A DNA stretch of 64,000 nt. Source: an uncultured Cyclobacteriaceae bacterium. GTDB taxonomy: Bacteria > Bacteroidota > Bacteroidia > Cytophagales > Cyclobacteriaceae. Position 1 is the stretch's first letter. Each line of letters opens with the position of its first letter. The translations under genes and the position numbers were made by a program. Below the pieces are notes generated by a model. That model ran no database searches and was not told the DNA's origin. It saw nothing but the letters and a program-made list of their open reading frames with translations. The DNA lies in contig CALSPM010000005.1 of the NCBI GenBank assembly GCA_943788235.1, positions 804,944 to 868,943 of the forward strand, given 5' to 3'. Below, piece by piece: positions 47,785 to 56,790 of the stretch.

Positions 47785-49401
47785 TCAAACAATCTTCTCT
47801 TTATCCTCAAGTAAGGCTTCATCTAAATCATATCCTTCGACTTGTACGATTTCTTGCTTGGCTTGATCCCAATCTATTCTGCGACCTAGTTTGTAGGACA
47901 GACCACCCATATGTGAGGTCATGGCCTCTTCAAATCCTTCTTTTATATTACAACTTGGGGTCCCACCATTTCTAATACAACTGAGCCATTCTCGAATGTG
48001 CAAATGGGTAGAATCCACACGTTTACCATCTCTATAAGTCCAAAGAAGTCCTTTGTCAGCGAAATATTTAGCTGTGGCAGAAGTAACTCCATCTACACTT
48101 CCTGAGGCGGGGTCATATTGATAGATAGGGACATTAGGATCCATTTCTTCGGATACTATTTTTTCCTTAAATTTGGTGGATTTACCATCCGCATAAATGG
48201 TCAAACTGTTCCCTACTTCCATGGTGGCATCATGACCCATGAAAGCGGTTGTTCTACCATATTGGTTACCTAAAGTAGCACTGTAAACCATAGTCATACC
48301 CTTTTCTTTTCCTGCCGTTTGACTGGAACCCGTTGAGAAATCAGGAAACTCCATATTTACCTGCATAACATCAGGAACATTTCTACCATCTTTATGGGTA
48401 TAAATGCCACCTGAGGCGACCACAGAGCTAGGAATTCCCATTTTCAAGATACAATTTACGCGATCATAATCATGGGACATAAGATCTCCGGAAAGGCCGG
48501 ATCCATAAGCCCACCATTTTCTCCAACGGAAAAAATGTTCAGCATTGAAAGGAACCATAGGGGCACTCCCAATAAACTGTTTCCAATCGACGGTATTGGG
48601 ATTGGCTTTTTTGTGAATGGGATATTGCCATGCCCCATTATCATCATTACGATTGGTATTGGCTTGAATCAGCGAAACATGGCCAAGTATATTCTTTTTA
48701 ACTATGTCTTGGGCGGTTAAGAAACTTTGTGTTTGCCTGTGTTGGTGACCAACTTGAAAGACCACGTTTGAGGCTTCAACAACATCTTTGAGCTCGTAAG
48801 TCTCTTTGATATTATGGGTCATTGGCTTCTCTACATAGACATGCTTTCCTGCTTGCAAGGCCGCGATGGCAATAGGTGCGTGCCAATGATCAGGCGTGGC
48901 AATGATAACGGCATCAACCACATCACTTTCGACTAATTCTTGATGCGTTTTGAATCTTTGAACCTTCACTTCGTCTGTACTGAAAGAGTCTATCGCATCT
49001 TGTGCTCGCAAATCAAAAAGATCACAGACGGCCGTGATGTTAACGTTGAGGTGCTCTTGTTCTAAAAAGGAAGCCAAACGGGTGTCCTTAGGATTCTTTT
49101 TGGCAGCTTCAGCCATACTTGCGAGCCAACTTTTCTGACCAAAACCTAGTGCTCTGCATAAATGGGGACCTCTGATACCAAAACCGATGATTCCAATTCT
49201 AATGGGATCTCCCGCCATAGGACCTGAAGGTGGTGGCGGTGAGGCATTGATATTTAATGTCTTTAGAATAGAATCTCTGGCTTGTGTATTATTAACTCCT
49301 TTACTAGCACCGGCCCACCAAACACTCCCTACGATAGGTACACCGGCAATTCCTTTCAGTAGGTCCCTTCGAGACCAATTACTCTTTTTATCTTCTGACA
49401 T
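47785..49401 (-). CDS. Tat-exported Gfo/Idh/MocA family oxidoreductase
   Basis: 538 residues. The N-terminus carries a twin-arginine signal (WSRRDLLKGIAG), so the protein is exported folded, probably with its nucleotide cofactor. Then a Rossmann fold (RIGIIGFGIRGPHLC, VIIATPDHWHAP, KHVYVEKPMTHN) and a sugar-dehydrogenase-like C-terminal domain. Related proteins oxidise, reduce or hydrolyse sugars. It follows the DoxX gene by two bases and forms an operon with it. Confidence 0.92.
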   Translation of the reverse strand: MSEDKKSNWSRRDLLKGIAGVPIVGSVWWAGASKGVNNTQARDSILKTLNINASPPPPSGPMAGDPIRIGIIGFGIRGPHLCRALGFGQKSWLASMAEAAKKNPKDTRLASFLEQEHLNVNITAVCDLFDLRAQDAIDSFSTDEVKVQRFKTHQELVESDVVDAVIIATPDHWHAPIAIAALQAGKHVYVEKPMTHNIKETYELKDVVEASNVVFQVGHQHRQTQSFLTAQDIVKKNILGHVSLIQANTNRNDDNGAWQYPIHKKANPNTVDWKQFIGSAPMVPFNAEHFFRWRKWWAYGSGLSGDLMSHDYDRVNCILKMGIPSSVVASGGIYTHKDGRNVPDVMQVNMEFPDFSTGSSQTAGKEKGMTMVYSATLGNQYGRTTAFMGHDATMEVGNSLTIYADGKSTKFKEKIVSEEMDPNVPIYQYDPASGSVDGVTSATAKYFADKGLLWTYRDGKRVDSTHLHIREWLSCIRNGGTPSCNIKEGFEEAMTSHMGGLSYKLGRRIDWDQAKQEIVQVEGYDLDEALLEDKEKIV

Positions 49402-49403
49402 GA

Positions 49404-49889
49404 CTATTTGGTTTTGGGATTTAAAAGATTTTTTTTCAATGAATGAAGTCCAAAATAAGTACCTGTAGGCATTTGATAGAGGACAAAAAGGGCAGCGGCT
49501 TCAATGAGGTTTTTATTAATGATCCAATAAGAGCCTTCTGTACCCGCTTGAGAGGAACCTGGTAATGCCGGATGTGCTAGGTAGTACATAAGGAGCAAGA
49601 AAATCCCAAAAACCGAACCGATCCGTTCAAAATAACCCAGAAGTAAGGAAAGACCCACCACCATTAGGCAGAAAATATTAAGATTATCCGCTAAATGAAT
49701 CATACCATCACCCGAGAGCCATTGAAATAGTGGAGTCAATAGTTCAGCGCTTGACAGGTAGGCTTTGGAGGTCCATGCTGGATTATATAGTTTTAAAACG
49801 CCTTCATATAAAAAATGCCATCCTATTAGGATGCGTAAAAGGACCAGGCTATTGCGACCCGTTTGGCTGAAATTGATATCTGTTGTCAT
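49404..49889 (-). CDS. DoxX family membrane protein
   Basis: 161 residues, four membrane helices, with the DoxX/TQO pattern RILIGWHFLYEGVLKLYNPAWTSK and the helices LNIFCLMVVGLSLLLGYFERIG and FGIFLLLMYYLAHPALPG. DoxX-like subunits are linked to quinone reduction. Being cotranscribed with an exported Gfo/Idh/MocA enzyme is a recurrent Bacteroidota arrangement and may supply an electron route for it. Confidence 0.88.
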   Translation of the reverse strand: MTTDINFSQTGRNSLVLLRILIGWHFLYEGVLKLYNPAWTSKAYLSSAELLTPLFQWLSGDGMIHLADNLNIFCLMVVGLSLLLGYFERIGSVFGIFLLLMYYLAHPALPGSSQAGTEGSYWIINKNLIEAAALFVLYQMPTGTYFGLHSLKKNLLNPKTK

Positions 49890-50341
49890 TTGTAATTACT
49901 AAAGTAAAGGTTTCATGCGGGCTTATTAGAAGCAAAGATTTTTAAATTATAAATATAGGAAAATAAGGACGAATTAAAGCTGAATAATCAATTGAAAATG
50001 AATTTTTATTAGATTTCATTGAAAATCTTAACAGTGGTCAGTTATGTTAGACGTAAATAAAAGCAAATCTTTTATTTTTATTTTTTGAAAGAAAGATAGA
50101 AATATCTTCAGTTACTTATTGGCCCTGTGACATGATCGCATTACCCGTTAAAAAAAATTCAGAAGCAATTAAAGCGGATTTTTTTTAATTTTGGATGGTG
50201 ATTTTTTTAATTTGAATGATAATATATTTTTGTAATATAGGTGTATGTTCGAGAGGGACTTATCTTCTCACCGATGCTTACATTGCGATTGTACTCATTT
50301 CTTATGCTTAATATTTAAGAGATTTTAAATCCACATAGTAA
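49890..50341. other. Divergent promoter region between doxX and the 50.3-kb gene
   Basis: 452 AT-rich bases without a gene. TATTTTTG at 50225-50232 matches the -7 consensus on the plus strand but is 110 bases from the downstream start. No RNA gene or hairpin stands out. Confidence 0.4.
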
Positions 50342-51027
50342 TTGAAGAGCCTCATTTTATTTTTATTGGTCTTAATTTTAGGAATAGCGTTTTCTAGTGG
50401 AATAATAATTTTTATTTTAGATGAAAGATTACCTGAATCAAAAGAAAGTCAAGAGGCCCTTTGGTTGGCTGAAAAAATGTCAGAATCTATGAATAAAGTA
50501 GCATATGATAGCTTGCGTTTTATTTCTTGGCAATATGGATCCCATTACTTTGATTGGAACAAAAAAGAGGATTCGGTAAAAGTCATTTGGGCTGATATTG
50601 AAGTAAATGTATCGACCGAAACCCTAGAGGGAATGGCTTATCAAGGGGGCATCATTTTGATAGGTGATCAAAATAAAAAAGCAGTCAATCAGGCCATTCA
50701 GTATTTTAATAATGACTCTTTTTGGCTGGTGGCACCCTATAAATTAAATGACCCAGGTGTCATGCTAAGTAGCGTAAAGATCCCGAAAGGATATGGATTA
50801 TTGGTTACCTATACGCAAGGAGGGTCAACGCCTGGAGATACTTATCTTTGGCTATTAGATGAGAATTATTTTCCAAGAGGTTGGAAAATGTGGGTAAAAA
50901 TGCTTCCCATAGGGGGTGTAAAAAGTAAATGGATGGGATGGAAAAAAAAAAAGGCGCTTGGTTTCCTGGAAATTTTGAGACACTTAATTGGTACAAAAAG
51001 GAGGTTAAAGATTTAGTGGTTTATTGA
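50342..51027 (+). CDS. Membrane-anchored protein whose reading crosses an A11 tract
   Basis: An anchored protein of about 228 residues (N-terminal LILFLLVLILGIAFSSGIIIFIL, then a globular part with GSTPGDTYLWLLDENYFPRGWKMWV); TTG start. At 50942-50952 there are eleven A residues. Read as it stands the frame ends at 51016 with an odd tail (KALGFLEIL). Read with a -1 shift, or twelve A residues, it gives KKGAWFPGNFETLNWYKKEV and stops at 51025-51027, whose last A is the first base of the thioesterase ATG. That overlap and the more natural sequence favour the shifted frame as the native one. Family not recognised. Confidence 0.7.
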
Positions 51028-51434
51028 TGGATAAAGTATCGATACATCAAAAAATGATTGTTGTTAAATCGGCAGATATAGATGAACTAAATCATGTGAA
51101 TAATGTAGTCTACCTCAGTTGGGTACAAGATATTGCCAAAGAACATTGGCAGATCCGTGCTTCTCAGGAAATTATAAATCAATACAAGTGGGTGGTGGTA
51201 AATCATAAGATCACTTATAAAAAGCCATTAAAGATTCATCAAAAAGCATTTATAAAAACACAAGTTTTTGACAATGCTAAAGGAGCATTGTGGGGTCGGA
51301 TGGTTTGGATATATGATGATAGTGAAGTCCTCGTGGCCGAAGCCAACACGCAGTGGTGCTTGGTCGATACTCAATCTTTTAAGCCTAGGCGAATCACCGA
51401 TGAGATTAAATCTATTTTTTTAGCTTATGAATAA
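51027..51434 (+). CDS. Acyl-CoA thioesterase, hot-dog fold
   Basis: 135 residues from the ATG at 51027; a TTG three bases earlier is less likely. 4HBT-type motif ADIDELNHVNNVVYLSWVQ near the N-terminus, with the D-x-x-x-H-x-N-N pattern of the YbgC/FatA group, then VVVNHKITYKKPL and ANTQWCLVD. It hydrolyses acyl-thioesters. Its end overlaps the SDR gene by eight bases, so the two are likely coupled. Confidence 0.88.
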   Translation: MDKVSIHQKMIVVKSADIDELNHVNNVVYLSWVQDIAKEHWQIRASQEIINQYKWVVVNHKITYKKPLKIHQKAFIKTQVFDNAKGALWGRMVWIYDDSEVLVAEANTQWCLVDTQSFKPRRITDEIKSIFLAYE

Positions 51435-52296
51435 AAGCGTAGTAATTACGGGAGTATCGACAGGGATCGGATATCAGCTTTGTATTGATTTGATTTCCAA
51501 AGGCTATATGGTATTTGGAAGTGTCAGGAAGCCAGAAGATGGTCAAAGACTTTCTGATAAATTTGGAGCTACTTTCATTCCGCTATATTTCGATATTACA
51601 GATCATGCGGCTATTGAAAAGGCAGCTTTAGAAGTAGAAAAGAGATTGAACGGTTCTACCTTAACAGGACTTTTTAATAATGCTGGATTGGCTGTAGCAG
51701 GTCCGCTATTACACCTTTCAGTAGCTGATTTAAGACATCAATTCGAAGTAAATGTTATTGGTCTGATAAAGGTATCTCAGGTGTTTTCAGGTGTTCTAGG
51801 GATAAAAAATCAGAGGCCAGGCACGCCTGGTAGAATAGTAATGATCAGTTCTATTAATGGTAAAATTGCCATGCCTTTTATTGGTGCTTATTGCGGATCT
51901 AAATTTGCCTTGGAAGGATTGTCTCAAAGTCTTAGAACCGAATTGAATATTTATGGGATCAAGCTTATTGTAGTTGGTCCCGGTCCAATAAAGACCCCTA
52001 TTTTTGACAAGACGATATTGAAAGCTACCGAGGAGTTTAGCGATACGCCCTATGAAAAGGCCATGAATGCATTTCTGAATAAGTTTGTTTTGAAGACCAT
52101 TAAGCGAGCGATGACACCTGAAGTCTTGTCTGAGCGGATTATAAAAATATTTGAAAGTGCGTCACCAAAGAGCAATTACATCATCACAAAACATCACTTC
52201 TTCAATTATACTTTGCCTAATTGGATCTCTGTGGGATTTCTTAACGCTTTTTTTATCAGAACCTTGGGGTTGAAAAGACAGAAAAAAAACAATTGA
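51427..52296 (+). CDS. SDR family short-chain oxidoreductase
   Basis: 289 residues, classical SDR: cofactor loop TGVSTGIGYQL (G-x3-G-x-G), NNAGLAVAG, SSING with the catalytic Ser, and Y-x3-K in YCGSKFALEGLSQSLR. It uses NAD(P)H on a carbonyl or hydroxyl; the N-terminal loop resembles retinol-dehydrogenase-like members. Third in the run of the anchored protein and the thioesterase, suggesting a small lipid-related operon. Confidence 0.92.
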   Translation: MNKSVVITGVSTGIGYQLCIDLISKGYMVFGSVRKPEDGQRLSDKFGATFIPLYFDITDHAAIEKAALEVEKRLNGSTLTGLFNNAGLAVAGPLLHLSVADLRHQFEVNVIGLIKVSQVFSGVLGIKNQRPGTPGRIVMISSINGKIAMPFIGAYCGSKFALEGLSQSLRTELNIYGIKLIVVGPGPIKTPIFDKTILKATEEFSDTPYEKAMNAFLNKFVLKTIKRAMTPEVLSERIIKIFESASPKSNYIITKHHFFNYTLPNWISVGFLNAFFIRTLGLKRQKKNN

Positions 52297-52313
52297 TTTA
52301 AACTAAGGTCACT

Positions 52314-53102
52314 TCAAATATACTTTTCAAAATCATTTAAGGAAACATAGAATGAAAAATCTAATTTCTTTTTAACCCATTGATTATCAATAATTTTTAT
52401 AGAAGTTTTCTGTTCATTTATTTGAGGTGGTGGGCTACCTAGCGCTATTGAGGCGCGCGAAAAAAAATCTTTTCGCGAAGGGTGTTCATTGGCGCAGGCG
52501 TTAAAAACTTCGTCCCACACTTGATGGACGATGATTTTCTCGATAATACCCAGGCAGTCATTAAGGTGAACGAGATTCACGGTACCGTTTGGATTGCTGA
52601 GGACTTTTTTGGCAAACCAATGTCCTGGGTGCCTGCGCTGGTCAAATAGACCTGCAAGTCTGATGATGGTGCTTGGATTCTCAGAATTCCGAATGACATG
52701 TTCAATGGCTGAAAAGGGATGTTGTGCATCCAAGGCATTTTTTTCATTGATGGGCTCCTTACTAGGTAAGTATACGGCCGTAGAACTGGTATAAATTACT
52801 TTAACTTTAGATGGAAGGGTTTTCATCAAATGTTCGAAAGGCTTTATTTCTTTTAAAGGAATCGCAATCACCAGTACATCTGTTTGTAAAAAGTCAACCC
52901 ACTGAGGCTCCTCTTCTGCTAGTTTGATGAGGTAGGGGATGATCCCTATGTTCTTCATAACTTTCATTTTCTTTTGGGAAGTGGTCGACCCTTTGATCTG
53001 ATGTCCCTGTTGGACCAATTGTCTGGCCAAGGGTAAACCCAACCAACCGCAACCTAGGATGCTAATGCAATAATTGGAATGATTCTTTTTAATTGCAGTC
53101 AA
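52314..53102 (-). CDS. NAD(P)-dependent epimerase/reductase-like protein (YeeZ type)
   Basis: 262 residues, extended SDR-like Rossmann fold with ISILGCGWLGLPLARQLVQQG split over strand and helix, VLVIAIPLKE, VIYTSSTAVYLP and a short substrate domain with NLVHLNDCLGIIEKI. The shape matches YeeZ-like sugar-nucleotide-binding relatives. It ends the minus-strand group with the asparaginase-domain and VOC genes. Confidence 0.82.
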   Translation of the reverse strand: MTAIKKNHSNYCISILGCGWLGLPLARQLVQQGHQIKGSTTSQKKMKVMKNIGIIPYLIKLAEEEPQWVDFLQTDVLVIAIPLKEIKPFEHLMKTLPSKVKVIYTSSTAVYLPSKEPINEKNALDAQHPFSAIEHVIRNSENPSTIIRLAGLFDQRRHPGHWFAKKVLSNPNGTVNLVHLNDCLGIIEKIIVHQVWDEVFNACANEHPSRKDFFSRASIALGSPPPQINEQKTSIKIIDNQWVKKKLDFSFYVSLNDFEKYI

Positions 53103-53110
53103 GTTTTTAT

Positions 53111-53605
53111 TTAATAAAATCGATCGGTTTTTTCATCTCTCCTGGCTAAATCAACTGACTGAGTAATTCCATTCATGGCGATATAGACACCTTTTTTAAG
53201 ACTGTTTGCCGCTCCAATAGCCGTCCCAATATTTAAAGCAGCATCGCTATTGGTGAATCTTTCGGGCCGCAGGGCACCGGTAAGGATGATTAGTTTTTCG
53301 GTTACTTTTTTTTCTAGAAATTGGCCGGTTTCAATTAAAGTATCGGTTCCATGGGTGATGATAAAAATAGAGGATTTATGATTTTGGATTAATGCTACCA
53401 ACTGATTTCTATCTGCTAGATCAATTTCTAAACTGTCTTTTCTGAAAGCCGTGATAATTTCATATTCAAACGAGGGATTCAGTTTTTCCAAAAGGCGCAG
53501 GGTGGCCGGATCACCTATTTCAAAGGCCCATCCGTTTCTTGTTTTTGGATAATCTTTATCAATGGTCCCGCCAGTTTGAATGAAAGTTATGTTCAATGTG
53601 CCCAA
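53111..53605 (-). CDS. Asparaginase N-domain protein
   Basis: 164 residues covering only the first domain of an L-asparaginase: FIQTGGTIDKDY with the first catalytic Thr, and FIITHGTDTLIETG with the second Thr and Asp, then LTGALRPERF and ALNIGTAI. The usual C-terminal domain is missing, and the length is that of the stand-alone asparaginase-domain proteins seen in Bacteroidota, so it is not truncated by a lesion. Activity is uncertain. Confidence 0.85.
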   Translation of the reverse strand: MGTLNITFIQTGGTIDKDYPKTRNGWAFEIGDPATLRLLEKLNPSFEYEIITAFRKDSLEIDLADRNQLVALIQNHKSSIFIITHGTDTLIETGQFLEKKVTEKLIILTGALRPERFTNSDAALNIGTAIGAANSLKKGVYIAMNGITQSVDLARRDEKTDRFY

Positions 53606-53614
53606 TGGATTTGA

Positions 53615-54694
53615 TTAATCTTTGACACGATTGAAAGCAAAGGCTTTTAGCATCCATTTAGGTAAGGGCTTGCTAACCGTCCTTGCTTTTAAATTCAAGC
53701 TCCATCCCATTTTTTTGAGAATGGGAACTTTGTGAGTTTCCACAAATTCGATGAGGGCGCCATCGGGATCTTCAATATATGAAAAGAAGCCAGCAGCTTC
53801 ACCCATATCAAAAGAAGCCCCATCTTGAGCGGCACTGCTGTCAACCGTAAAAGCACATCCTTTGGCTTCGCAATGCTTTCTTAAAGCGTCTATGCCGTTG
53901 ACATCAAAACATAAGTGTATGAATCCTAAATCGCCCCAAAATCGGTCTTGGAAAATTTTGATTTTTTCCGCGTGTTGGGATTCAAATAGTTCTATTTCAC
54001 TGGATCCGAACAATTCTGAAAAGGCGCCTGCTCTTGCTTGAGAATGTGTGAGAATGGCTCGTTTGTATTTCCCTGCTTTTAGGGGCAGTCCTTGTAGATC
54101 ATCATATACATCCTCGCCTTCATATAGTACCAAGTCGTAGCCTAAAATATCTTGATAAAAAGAGATGGACTTGATTAAGTCTGTACAGCCAATGGTCACA
54201 CCATAAGTTGATCCTGTATGTTTTTTTTCATTTTTGAACCAGGGTGCCTCTTGCTCTATGATATCAAAAATATTTCCGTTTGGATCACGCAGGTAAAAAT
54301 GCCAAATTCCTCTAGGATCAATCATTAACTCACCGATCAAATCCAAACCTTCTAATTTAAAGTATTGGTAAGTCTTTTGGATATTTCGAGTACGAATTTT
54401 GGCACAAAAAATACCCAAATCACCTAATTCTATTTCTTGCTTCGGTGGTTGAGGAGTTCGTTGGGTATACTGCCATATCTCAAAGCCACCACCGCCTTGT
54501 AAATTGAGTGCCAACGCCGCATACCTCTCGCGAGGTTCACCTCCGGTGTAGGGCAGCATATAATGTGCGATAGCAGCATCTTCAAAAACACGAATATCCA
54601 TACCAAAATATTTACGGTACCATTTCCATGATTTTTTCACATCGGTTACTCCAATGCCTATTTGCTGAATACCACTGATGACCACTGAGTTCAT
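53615..54694 (-). CDS. Two-domain VOC (glyoxalase/dioxygenase fold) protein
   Basis: 359 residues with two vicinal-oxygen-chelate halves: IQQIGIGVTDVKKSWKWYRKYFG and DPNGNIFDIIEQE in the first; YGVTIGCTDLIKSISFYQDILGY and EDPDGALIEFVETHK in the second. The metal-binding His/Glu positions are partly preserved. Possible glyoxalase, ring-cleaving dioxygenase or isomerase; substrate unknown. First gene of the group running to 52314, 9 bases before the asparaginase-domain gene. Confidence 0.85.
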   Translation of the reverse strand: MNSVVISGIQQIGIGVTDVKKSWKWYRKYFGMDIRVFEDAAIAHYMLPYTGGEPRERYAALALNLQGGGGFEIWQYTQRTPQPPKQEIELGDLGIFCAKIRTRNIQKTYQYFKLEGLDLIGELMIDPRGIWHFYLRDPNGNIFDIIEQEAPWFKNEKKHTGSTYGVTIGCTDLIKSISFYQDILGYDLVLYEGEDVYDDLQGLPLKAGKYKRAILTHSQARAGAFSELFGSSEIELFESQHAEKIKIFQDRFWGDLGFIHLCFDVNGIDALRKHCEAKGCAFTVDSSAAQDGASFDMGEAAGFFSYIEDPDGALIEFVETHKVPILKKMGWSLNLKARTVSKPLPKWMLKAFAFNRVKD

Positions 54695-54814
54695 TTTTTT
54701 TTTTAAGATTTCGTTGCTACAAAAAAAGGGCTTTAAAATATCTAATACAAATTCGTAAATTATTATCTAATTCGTCTTTGAATACGACCATTTTTTCATA
54801 ATATAGCACGATAG

Positions 54815-55927
54815 ATGGAGAGTTTTATTGTATCGGCAAGGAAATACAGGCCTTTAGGGTTTGAAGAGGTAGTAGGTCAAAGTCATATTACCACTACTTT
54901 AAAGAATGCAATTGAGCACAATCAATTGGCACAAGCATTATTGTTTTGTGGTCCTCGAGGGGTTGGAAAAACTACATGTGCCCGTATTTTATCCCGAATG
55001 ATCAATGGATTTGAAGCTCAAAATGGGGATGCAAATACGTCCAATTTAAACATTTATGAATTAGATGCGGCATCCAATAATTCAGTGGAGGATATTCGCA
55101 ATTTAATTGATCAGGTGCGCTATCCCCCTCAGGAAGGTAAATACAAAGTTTATATTATTGATGAGGTACACATGTTGTCTAATCAGGCGTTCAATGCCTT
55201 TTTAAAAACACTCGAAGAACCACCCTCATATGCCATCTTCATATTGGCTACCACAGAAAAACACAAAGTTATTCCGACGATCTTGTCAAGATGTCAGATT
55301 TATGATTTTAAACGTATTGAAATCGAAGATATTGTTGGCCAATTAAAGAAAATAGCTAAGGAAGAAGGGATTAGTTATGATGATGATGCCTTGCATTTAA
55401 TTGCACAGAGGTCGGATGGGGCTTTGAGAGATGCGTTGTCTATGTTTGATTTGATTGTCACCTTTTCTTCAGACAAAAAAATCACTTATCAAAAAACGAT
55501 CACTCATCTACACATTCTTGATCATGATTATTATTTTAAGCTGTCTGATCTTTTTATTGAGCAAAATTTATCCGCAACATTGGTGCTGTTTGATGAAATA
55601 CTAAAAAAAGGGTTTGATGCGCACAATTTTCTGATCGGTTTGGCTCAACATTTTAGGGATGTATTGGTGTGTCAAAATCCAGCAACCTTAGTCTTGTTAG
55701 AAGTTTCGGAGAATGTTAAGAATAAGTTTAAAGATCAAGCTGAACGGTCATCTACTTCATTTTTGCTTTCGGGATTGAATATGATTAACCAATGTGATCA
55801 GGGTTATAAACAGAGTAAAAACCAAAGGCTTCACATAGAACTTTGCCTGATGAAGCTGTCCCAACTTGATCGAGCCTTCAAACTTTCAGCATCTGAAAAA
55901 GGAGAAAAAAAAAAAGTCCTGACTTAG
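54815..55927 (+). CDS. dnaX: DNA polymerase III gamma/tau, frame-zero part
   Basis: 370 residues covering the AAA+ clamp-loader ATPase: YRPLGFEEVVGQ, Walker A GPRGVGKTTCARIL, Walker B YIIDEVHML, sensor 1 LATTEKHKVIPTILSRC and sensor 2 GALRDALSMFDL. Frame zero ends after EKGEKKKVLT just past an A11 tract (55905-55915), giving a gamma-like form. A cleft in the expected four-Cys zinc motif is absent: after GFEAQNGDANTSNL no CxxCxxC cluster is seen. The rest of the protein is in the -1 frame. Confidence 0.95.
   Translation: MESFIVSARKYRPLGFEEVVGQSHITTTLKNAIEHNQLAQALLFCGPRGVGKTTCARILSRMINGFEAQNGDANTSNLNIYELDAASNNSVEDIRNLIDQVRYPPQEGKYKVYIIDEVHMLSNQAFNAFLKTLEEPPSYAIFILATTEKHKVIPTILSRCQIYDFKRIEIEDIVGQLKKIAKEEGISYDDDALHLIAQRSDGALRDALSMFDLIVTFSSDKKITYQKTITHLHILDHDYYFKLSDLFIEQNLSATLVLFDEILKKGFDAHNFLIGLAQHFRDVLVCQNPATLVLLEVSENVKNKFKDQAERSSTSFLLSGLNMINQCDQGYKQSKNQRLHIELCLMKLSQLDRAFKLSASEKGEKKKVLT
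55905..55915 (+). promoter_or_regulatory. A11 slippery tract in dnaX
   Basis: Eleven consecutive A residues. Sliding back one base, or twelve A residues, changes the frame from EKKKVLT-stop to EKKKSPDLDD, which stays open for the whole C-terminal part to 56790. E. coli dnaX uses an A-rich slippery site (A AAA AAG) to make two products; here the direction of length is reversed, frame zero being the short one. Confidence 0.6.
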
Positions 55928-56790
55928 ATGATCGGTCATTATTCCATCAAAAAATTGATTCGAAAGAGCTAGCTGAGGGAAAAAGAGAAAAGCAAGATCA
56001 ATCGATGCCTAAAGAAGTCTCTGAGACGTCATCTCTCGTTCAAAAGGAGACTCCATCTATTTTCAATAAGAATAAAACTGAGTCATCGATAGCGATTGGT
56101 GAAGTCAAGGAAGACAAAAAGACCGAGCCAGTGAGGACAGAGAAATTTGTTGCACCTTACTTAGAATCAGAGTCTGAAAGCTCACCCCCAACACAGAAAG
56201 AGACCCCATCCATTTTTAATAAGAATATAACTGAGTCACCCGTAGAGCGTCAAGCGATCAAGGAAGATGATAATACTGATCCAGTGAAGAGAGTGGAATC
56301 AGCTGTGTCCTCGTTAGAATTAAAGCCTGACAGCTCACCCCCAACACAGAAAGAAACTCCTTCAATTTTTAAGAAAAAGAAAGATCAGCGATCCAAAGAA
56401 GTCAAGGAAAAAATACTGAAAAATGAAGCATTTACAGAAGGAGAACTTCAAGAGGGCTGGAAGAATTTTATTGAATTACGTAAAAAGAAAGTGATAAGTG
56501 AAATGGAGCAACTCATTTTGACGCGTAAAATAACTAAAAAAGACATGAATGCTCTTATCGTATTGAATAGCTCTTTAGAGCTTGCGATATTGGATCGAAT
56601 TGAAGTTGAGTTAGTGAATTTTTTACGGGAAACTTTATCCAATGATCAGTTGATTGTTCATAAGGAGGTTAAAGAAGATCCTAAAAAAGACAAACTTTAT
56701 ACCAGCAAGGACAAATACGATTTTATGGTAAAAGAGCAGCCCTTGCTTCAAAAACTAAAGGATAAGTTGGGGCTAGATTTTGAGTATTAG
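55916..56790 (+). CDS. dnaX: DnaX tau-like C-terminal part in the -1 frame
   Basis: About 290 codons open without interruption from the A11 tract to TAG at 56788-56790. First comes a charged, proline-poor linker with three copies of a 51-residue unit (KETPSIFNKN near 56044, 56197 and 56350), then a C-terminal domain (EGELQEGWKNFIELRKKKV, LVNFLRETLSNDQL, YDFMVKEQPLLQKLKDKLGL) that looks like the polymerase-binding part of tau in this phylum. The end overlaps the convergent transglycosylase gene by four bases. Needs the frameshift or a twelfth A to be joined to the ATPase. Confidence 0.8.
56029..56382 (+). repeat. 153-base in-frame repeat in the dnaX linker
   Basis: The blocks QKETPSIFNKNKTES, QKETPSIFNKNITES and QKETPSIFKKKKDQR begin at 56041, 56194 and 56347, exactly 153 bases (51 codons) apart. 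Units 2 and 3 also share SSPPT before the block at near-identical DNA level; unit 1 is more diverged (SSLV). Confidence 0.9.

Noticed and set aside
47655..47975. Plus-strand reading bridging the S9 peptidase and Gfo/Idh/MocA genes
   Set aside because: It overlaps conserved active-site codons of the peptidase in another frame and shows no domain.
53111..53605. Asparaginase as a truncated pseudogene
   Set aside because: The short length matches stand-alone asparaginase-domain proteins of the phylum and both catalytic Thr motifs are present; no lesion is seen at its end.
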